A stretch of 64,000 nucleotides of DNA from JADJWR01 sp964509545. GTDB lineage: Bacteria > Pseudomonadota > Gammaproteobacteria > Burkholderiales > Burkholderiaceae_F. Of the stretch, positions 59,367 to 64,000 are shown in pieces. Below the pieces are notes generated by a model. It was not told the origin of the DNA, ran no database searches, and saw only the letters and a list, made by a program, of their open reading frames with translations. The stretch lies in assembly GCA_964509545.1 (NCBI GenBank), contig CAZDXQ010000012.1, positions 21,624 through 85,623 of the forward strand, in the 5' to 3' direction. The position numbers were made by a program, and so were the translations under genes. Positions within the stretch are counted from its first letter, which is position 1; each line of letters opens with the position of its first letter.

Positions 59367-61103
59367 ATGAGTCATTCGCAGTGGTCCATCGCCGCGGCCG
59401 CGATGTTGGTGGCGAGCGTGGCCTTCGCGCAGGCGCAGGCGCCGGCAGCGAAGAAAGACGAGCGCCAGCCGGTCACGAAGGAAGAACTGCAATACCAGGC
59501 GGGCGGCTCGCCGCTGGCCGGCGTCGAGATGCACCAGGACATCAATCCGAAAGCCCCGGCCATGAGCAAGGCCGAGTTCGACCGCGGCCGCCAGATCTAC
59601 TTCGAGCGCTGCGCCGGCTGCCACGGCGTGCTGCGCAAGGGCGCCACCGGCAAACCGCTGACGCCCGACATCACGCTGGCGCGCGGTACCGAGATCCTGA
59701 AGGTCTTCATCAAGTACGGCACGCCGGCGGGCATGCCGAACTGGGGCACCTCGGGCGACCTGAACGACCAGGAAGTCGACCTGATGGCGCGCTATATCCA
59801 GCAGACGCCGCCGATGCCGCCGGAGTACGGCCTGGCCGAGATGAAGGCGACCTGGAAGGTCATCGTGCCGCCCGAGAAGCGGCCGAAGAAGAAGATGAAC
59901 AGCTACAACATCGACAACATCTTCTCGACCACGCTGCGCGACACCGGCGAGGTGGCGCTGATCGACGGCGACACGAAGAAGATCATCAACATCGTCAAGA
60001 CCGGCTACGCGGTGCACATCTCGCGCGTTTCGGCCTCCGGCCGCTATGTGTACGTGATCGGCCGCGACGCCAAGATCAACATGATCGACCTGTGGATGGA
60101 GAAGCCGGATAACGTGGCCGAGATCCGCGTCGGCCTGGAAGCGCGCTCGGTCGACACTTCGAAGGCCAAGGGCTTCGAGGACAAGTTCGCAATCGCCGGC
60201 ACCTACTGGCCGCCGCAGTACGTGATCATGAAGGGCGACACGCTCGAGCCGATGAAGATCATGGCCACCCGCGGCATGACCGTCGACACGCAGGAGTTCC
60301 ATCCCGAGCCGCGCGTGGCGGCGATCGTGGCCTCGCACTTCAAGCCGGAGTTCGTCGTCAACGTCAAGGAGACCGGCAAGATCCTGCTGGTCAACTACAA
60401 GGACGTCGACAACATCAACGTCACCGAAATCCCGGCGGCGCGCTTCCTGCACGACGGCGGCTGGGACGCGAGCAAGCGCTACTTCCTGGTCGCGGCCAAC
60501 CAGAGCAACAAGATCGCCGTGGTCGACGCCAAGGAAGGCAAGCGCACGGCGCTGATCGACGTCGACAAGATCCCGCACCCCGGCCGCGGCGCCAACTTCG
60601 TCCATCCGAAGTTCGGGCCGGTGTGGGCCACCGGACACCTGGGCAGCGAGAAGATCGCGCTGATCGGCACCGACCCGGCGAAGAACAAGCAGCACGCGTG
60701 GAAGGTGGTGCAGATGCTCGACGGCCAGGGCGGCGGCAACCTGTTCATCAAGACGCACCCGAAGAGCACGAATCTTTACGTCGACACGCCGCTGAACCCC
60801 GACAGCAAGATCGCCCGCTCGATTGCGGTGTTCGACATCAAGAACCTGTCGGCCAAGCCGAAGATCCTGCCGATCGCCGACTGGGCCGGCATCCCGGAAG
60901 GCCAGGGGCGCATCGTGCAGCCCGAATACAACAAGGCCGGAGACGAAGTGTGGTTCGCGGTGTGGAGCGCGATGAACCAGACCTCGGCGCTGGTGGTCGT
61001 CGACGACAAGACGCTGAAGCTGAAGACCGTGATCAAGGATCCGAAGCTGGTCACGCCGACCGGCCATTTCAACATCTACAACACGCAGCACGACGTCTAC
61101 TGA
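59367..61103 (+). CDS. nirS: Cytochrome cd1 nitrite reductase
   Basis: 578 residues. Signal peptide, cytochrome c domain with C82-x-x-C85-H86 (CAGCH), then an eight-bladed propeller for heme d1 with EFHPEPRVAAI and ATGHLGSEKIALIG, which carry active-site histidines, and the typical ending GHFNIYNTQHDVY. It reduces nitrite to NO in the periplasm using electrons from cytochrome c551. The ATG follows GGGGGACGAGG. The rest of the heme d1 synthesis genes are not in this window, apart from a NirF-like gene. Confidence 0.96.
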   Translation: MSHSQWSIAAAAMLVASVAFAQAQAPAAKKDERQPVTKEELQYQAGGSPLAGVEMHQDINPKAPAMSKAEFDRGRQIYFERCAGCHGVLRKGATGKPLTPDITLARGTEILKVFIKYGTPAGMPNWGTSGDLNDQEVDLMARYIQQTPPMPPEYGLAEMKATWKVIVPPEKRPKKKMNSYNIDNIFSTTLRDTGEVALIDGDTKKIINIVKTGYAVHISRVSASGRYVYVIGRDAKINMIDLWMEKPDNVAEIRVGLEARSVDTSKAKGFEDKFAIAGTYWPPQYVIMKGDTLEPMKIMATRGMTVDTQEFHPEPRVAAIVASHFKPEFVVNVKETGKILLVNYKDVDNINVTEIPAARFLHDGGWDASKRYFLVAANQSNKIAVVDAKEGKRTALIDVDKIPHPGRGANFVHPKFGPVWATGHLGSEKIALIGTDPAKNKQHAWKVVQMLDGQGGGNLFIKTHPKSTNLYVDTPLNPDSKIARSIAVFDIKNLSAKPKILPIADWAGIPEGQGRIVQPEYNKAGDEVWFAVWSAMNQTSALVVVDDKTLKLKTVIKDPKLVTPTGHFNIYNTQHDVY

Positions 61104-61116
61104 AAGGAGAGCGGGG

Positions 61117-61425
61117 ATGAGGAAGAGTCTGCTGATCGCGGCGCTGGCGCTGGCAGGCGCGGCCGTCGCGCCGGCCCACGCCGACGAGGCGCTGGCCAAG
61201 AGGCACAACTGCACGGCCTGCCACCAGGTCGACAAGAAGTCGGTCGGTCCGAGCTACAAGGACGTGGCCGCCAAGTACAAGGGCCAGGCCGACGCCGCGG
61301 CCAAGCTCGCCGCCAAGGTGAAGAAAGGCGGGCAGGGCGTGTGGGGCGCGGTGCCGATGCCGCCGAATGCGGCGGTGCCTGACGCCGACATCGACAAGCT
61401 GGTCAAGTGGGTGCTGGCGATGTAA
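61117..61425 (+). CDS. Cytochrome c551-type electron donor (NirM-like)
   Basis: 102 residues. Signal peptide (ends AHA), C32-x-x-C35-H36 (NCTACH), and axial Met near 81 in WGAVPMPPN, matching the c551/c552 family (VGPSYKDVAAKYKG). It is the usual electron donor to NirS and lies 13 bases after it with AAAGGAG before the ATG. It may also serve CuA of the heme-copper enzyme at 16794. Confidence 0.92.
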   Translation: MRKSLLIAALALAGAAVAPAHADEALAKRHNCTACHQVDKKSVGPSYKDVAAKYKGQADAAAKLAAKVKKGGQGVWGAVPMPPNAAVPDADIDKLVKWVLAM

Positions 61426-62183
61426 GGCGCTGCGCGCGTCTCCTGCGCAGCGCCGCGGCGGCCGCGTTCTTCGCGGCCGCTTTTTCTTGCGCTGCCGGCG
61501 AGATGCAGGCGCGTTCGTCCGACGGCCGCTGGCTCCTGCGCGCCGACAACGATGCGCGGGCGCTGCTCGCCTTCGATGCCGGCAGCGGCGCGCTGGCTCG
61601 CCGCATCGCGGTGGCCGACAAGCGCGGGCTCACCTCGCGCGTGGCGCACATCGTCGACGCGTCGGCGCGGCGCAGCTTCATCGCGCTGCTCGCCGACCTG
61701 CCCGAGGCCTGGGAACTGCTGTACGACCCGAACGCCGGGCCGGTATTCGACGGCCTGGTGCACGATTATCGGATGGGCGAGGGACTGGCCTCCGGCGGGC
61801 CGCTGCCGGTGCGGCGCATCACGCTCGACGTGCCGCTGGCCGACGGCCTGTTCTCGCCCGACCACGCCTACTTCGTCGCCCGTGCCGGCGATGGCGTGGT
61901 GCACGTGGTCAGTCTCGACGTGCGGCGGGTGATCGAACGGTTGCGGTTGGGCGGCGAGCCGCGGCCGGAGCAGGGTGTCGCTTGGAGTGCAGGCGGCGAA
62001 CGGCTCTTTGCGTTTCCCGATGCCGGCGCGGCGCGAGTGCTGATCGTGTCGTCGCTCGGATGGCGAACGCCACGAGCCGTCGATCTCCCACAGCCGGCGC
62101 GCGCCGTGACGCGCGATTCGGATGGCTTCCTTTACGTCGAAAGCGCGGTCGGCAGGCGCTTACGCATCGATCTGCCGCGCTGA
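61407..62183 (+). CDS. NirF/NirN-like heme d1 propeller protein, short form
   Basis: 258 residues from a GTG overlapping the cytochrome gene by 19 bases. A signal-like stretch (AAAAAFFAAAFSCAAG, possible lipoprotein Cys) is followed by propeller repeats. The block FDGLVHDYRMGEG and LPVRRITLDVPL resembles NirF, the heme d1 dehydrogenase, which binds d1 and is normally about 390-400 residues. This is roughly two thirds of that, lacking blades, so it may be a d1 carrier or a reduced NirF. In-frame start is uncertain. Confidence 0.65.
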   Translation: MGAGDVRRCARLLRSAAAAAFFAAAFSCAAGEMQARSSDGRWLLRADNDARALLAFDAGSGALARRIAVADKRGLTSRVAHIVDASARRSFIALLADLPEAWELLYDPNAGPVFDGLVHDYRMGEGLASGGPLPVRRITLDVPLADGLFSPDHAYFVARAGDGVVHVVSLDVRRVIERLRLGGEPRPEQGVAWSAGGERLFAFPDAGAARVLIVSSLGWRTPRAVDLPQPARAVTRDSDGFLYVESAVGRRLRIDLPR

Positions 62184-62337
62184 CGGCCGCGGCTGTCAGC
62201 GTCTGGATTCGGTGGCAGCACCCCGGTGACGAGTGCGCTGATGTCCGGGTCGGGGAGGTCCTCAAGCGGCGGCATCAGCATCGGAAGAGCGCAGATGCGT
62301 CGGCACGCTGCGCTCGCGTGGAAAGACGACGTCGTGT

Positions 62338-63066
62338 TCAGGCCGGCTTCGCAGCCGGCGGTTCGGCAGGATCGACTTCGAAGCGCGCCCAGTGGTTGGC
62401 ATCGACTTCATGCGCGGTTGCGCCGACGGTCGCGGTCGGCGGCGCCGCAGCGCCGGCATCGAGCGGATCGAAGCGTCCGTTTTCGGCATCGAAGACGAGC
62501 ACGCGGCCTTCCTCGATCACGTAATACCAGGCGTGCAGGAAGAGCAGGCCCTCCTGCACCCGGCGCCCCACCATTGGATAGCCCATCAGCCGTTCGAGCT
62601 GCAGCACGATCGAGCGCTGCTCGACGCGGCGCAGCGCCTCGGGCGACTCGCACACCGGCAGCGCCGCGCCGCGCGCCAGTTCAAGCCATTTGCGCAGGTG
62701 GATCGCTTCTTCCGGCGGCTCCTGGTACAGGCCGCGGATCGCGCCGCAGTGGCTGTGGCCGCAGACGATGATGTTGTGCACCTTAAGCTGCAGCACCGCG
62801 AACTCGATCGCCGCCGTCGTGCCGTGAAAGCCGGCAGACATGTCCCACGGCGGCACCAGGTTGCCGACGTTGCGGGCGATGAAAAGCTCGCCCGGCCCGC
62901 AGTCCATCAGCGCGTAGGGCACGATGCGCGAGTCGCAGCAACCGATGAACAGCGTCTTCGGGTGCTGGCCTTCGTCGACCAGCCGGCGATAACTCTTCTC
63001 GTAGCGGGGGAAGAACTGCTTCTCGAAGCGCGACAGCCGCGCCAGCAGGTCGTCGCGGTCCGGCAT
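62338..63066 (-). CDS. Beta-carbonic anhydrase
   Basis: 242 residues with C43-x-D-S-R (CCDSR), H104 and C107 (GHSHCG) as zinc ligands and the usual PEEAIHLRKWLELAR region. It interconverts CO2 and bicarbonate. The C-terminal extension (about 30 residues) is Ala/Pro-rich. It is 17 bases downstream of the parvulin gene on the same strand. If HyuAB is a carboxylase this enzyme could supply bicarbonate, but that is speculative. Confidence 0.93.
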   Translation of the reverse strand: MPDRDDLLARLSRFEKQFFPRYEKSYRRLVDEGQHPKTLFIGCCDSRIVPYALMDCGPGELFIARNVGNLVPPWDMSAGFHGTTAAIEFAVLQLKVHNIIVCGHSHCGAIRGLYQEPPEEAIHLRKWLELARGAALPVCESPEALRRVEQRSIVLQLERLMGYPMVGRRVQEGLLFLHAWYYVIEEGRVLVFDAENGRFDPLDAGAAAPPTATVGATAHEVDANHWARFEVDPAEPPAAKPA

Positions 63067-63083
63067 CGCGTCGCTCCGGTCGG

Positions 63084-63872
63084 CTACTGAACCAGCGGCG
63101 TGTCGGCCTGTTCGAGCGAGACGCCGGCCAGCCGGGCCGCGCCGGCAAGCACCTGCAGGTACTGGCGCAGCGCGGTGGCGAAGGCCTGCTGGCGCAGCGA
63201 CTGCGCCACCGCCGCGCGGACCTGCTCGAACGGCGGCGTCGCACCGGCCTCGCGCGCCAGCACCTCGACCACGTGCAGGCCAAAGCGGCTGCGCACCAGG
63301 CGCGGCAGCACGCCGACGGCGGCCTGGCCGAAGACCTCGCGCGCGAACTCCGGCGCGCAGTCGGCGGCGGTGAGCCAGCCGAGCGCGCCGCCGGCGGCGC
63401 CGCTGGGGCAGTTGGACAGTTCGCGCGCGGCGGCGGCAAAGCGGTCGCCGGCGCCGATCGCCTCGTCGCGGCTGCGGGCGCGCAGATCGATCAGGCAGGC
63501 CTCGGCGCGGCTTCGCAGCGCCTGAAGGTCGACGCCGGGCGTCACCGCGAACAGGATGTGGCGCAGGTTGACGCGCTCGCCGACCGCGTAACGGGCGGAA
63601 TGGGCGGCGTAGTGGCGGCGGCAGGCGTCCTCGTCCGGCTCGGGCACCGCCAGTTCGCGGTCGAGCAGGGTCTCGATCGCCGCCGTGGCGGCTTCGCTGA
63701 TCGCGCCCGCCACCGGCGGCGGATCGCCGGCGTCGAGCAGGCCTTCGCCGATCGCCGCCTGGCGCAGCAGCTCGGTGCAGGCGCGCTGGCGCAGTTCGCC
63801 CGCCGACAGGCACTCGCCGGGCCCGGCCAGAACCACACCGTTGACCGTCGCGGCCGCTGCCGGCGGTTGCAC
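63084..63872 (-). CDS. Parvulin-type peptidyl-prolyl isomerase (NifM-like)
   Basis: 262 residues: SurA/NifM-like N-terminal helical part, parvulin core from about 100 (NLRHILFAVTPGVDLQ, GGALGWLTAADCAPEFAREV, RSRFGLHVVEVLAREAG), no clear signal peptide. In denitrifying betaproteobacteria such a gene commonly follows narGHJI, so the right-hand flank may hold nitrate reductase genes. It precedes the carbonic anhydrase. Cytoplasmic folding role inferred. Confidence 0.85.
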   Translation of the reverse strand: MQPPAAAATVNGVVLAGPGECLSAGELRQRACTELLRQAAIGEGLLDAGDPPPVAGAISEAATAAIETLLDRELAVPEPDEDACRRHYAAHSARYAVGERVNLRHILFAVTPGVDLQALRSRAEACLIDLRARSRDEAIGAGDRFAAAARELSNCPSGAAGGALGWLTAADCAPEFAREVFGQAAVGVLPRLVRSRFGLHVVEVLAREAGATPPFEQVRAAVAQSLRQQAFATALRQYLQVLAGAARLAGVSLEQADTPLVQ

Positions 63873-63892
63873 GGACGCGCTTGCTGGGCCAT

Positions 63893-64000
63893 CTTCTCGC
63901 TGGCGCTCGAAGGATTCGCGCCTGGGACGGCCCGGCGCGCCCGCCGGACTACCCTCGCGCTGCGCGCTCAGGGATTCGCCCTTGGGGCGGCCCGGCGGGC
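63893..64000. repeat. Imperfect direct repeat at right edge
   Basis: Two related units: CTCGCTGGCGCTCGAAGGAT with GACGGCCCGGCG, and CTCGCGCTGCGCGCTCAGGG with GGCGGCCCGGCGG, about 55 bases apart. They may be part of a longer array beyond the window. No gene is supported here. Confidence 0.35.

Overview
The window is very GC-rich, nearly fully coding, and organised in long runs of overlapping genes. Gene families and order suggest a denitrifying betaproteobacterium (Rhodocyclales/Burkholderiales type); I cannot place it lower from sequence alone. No rRNA, tRNA, insertion sequence or phage gene was recognised. One 100-N assembly gap lies at 7333-7432.

Layout. (1) 1-6.1 kb: the start of a hemerythrin-like gene, then a seven-gene minus-strand operon: DGC-domain protein, nitronate monooxygenase-like flavoprotein, UbiU, UbiV, UbiT (oxygen-independent ubiquinone synthesis), NnrS, SirB2-like. 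(2) 6.3-10.3 kb: TetR regulator plus a DevBCA/MacB-type exporter, broken by the gap. (3) 10.3-15.6 kb, minus strand: a cytochrome b/[2Fe-2S]/flavin reductase fusion followed by copper genes (DUF2946, PCuAC chaperone, OprC/NosA-type receptor). (4) 15.7-20.9 kb: a heme-copper enzyme cluster with two tiny membrane proteins, a CuA subunit II, a B-family-like subunit I whose active-site tyrosine position is glutamine (NOR-like, compare sNOR/NorSY), heme O synthase and SCO/SenC. (5) 20.9-25.6 kb: a second, tightly overlapping operon with a cytochrome b/2x[4Fe-4S]/MvhD fusion, a membrane-anchored unknown, a divergent heme-copper subunit I (one CuB His is Asp, Tyr is Phe), a heme A synthase relative and DUF2249. 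(6) 25.7-49.7 kb: a catabolic island with GntR regulator, thiolase, acyl-CoA ligase, HyuA/HyuB, acyl-CoA dehydrogenase, two-subunit B12 mutase, three-subunit molybdenum hydroxylase, CoA-transferase, 3-hydroxyacyl-CoA dehydrogenase/enoyl-CoA hydratase fusion, ABC binding protein, indolepyruvate:ferredoxin oxidoreductase, and a second NnrS. (7) 49.7-55.7 kb: an Fe-S protein, a two-component system and two small unknowns. (8) 55.9-64 kb: Dnr-type regulator, TonB receptor, nirS, cytochrome c551, NirF-like propeller, beta-carbonic anhydrase, parvulin isomerase.

Linking theme. At least eight sites resembling TTGAT-N4-ATCAA (FNR/Dnr boxes) stand at the heads of regions 1, 4, 5, 7 and 8, and a Dnr-like regulator without FNR-type N-terminal cysteines is encoded at 55.9 kb. 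I infer one anoxia/NO regulon covering anaerobic quinone synthesis, nitrite reduction, NO reduction or tolerance, and copper/heme supply. The catabolic island may feed electrons to it. The most interesting candidate system is regions 3-5: two cytochrome b modules with different redox tails beside two heme-copper proteins that both lack the tyrosine needed for normal oxygen reduction.
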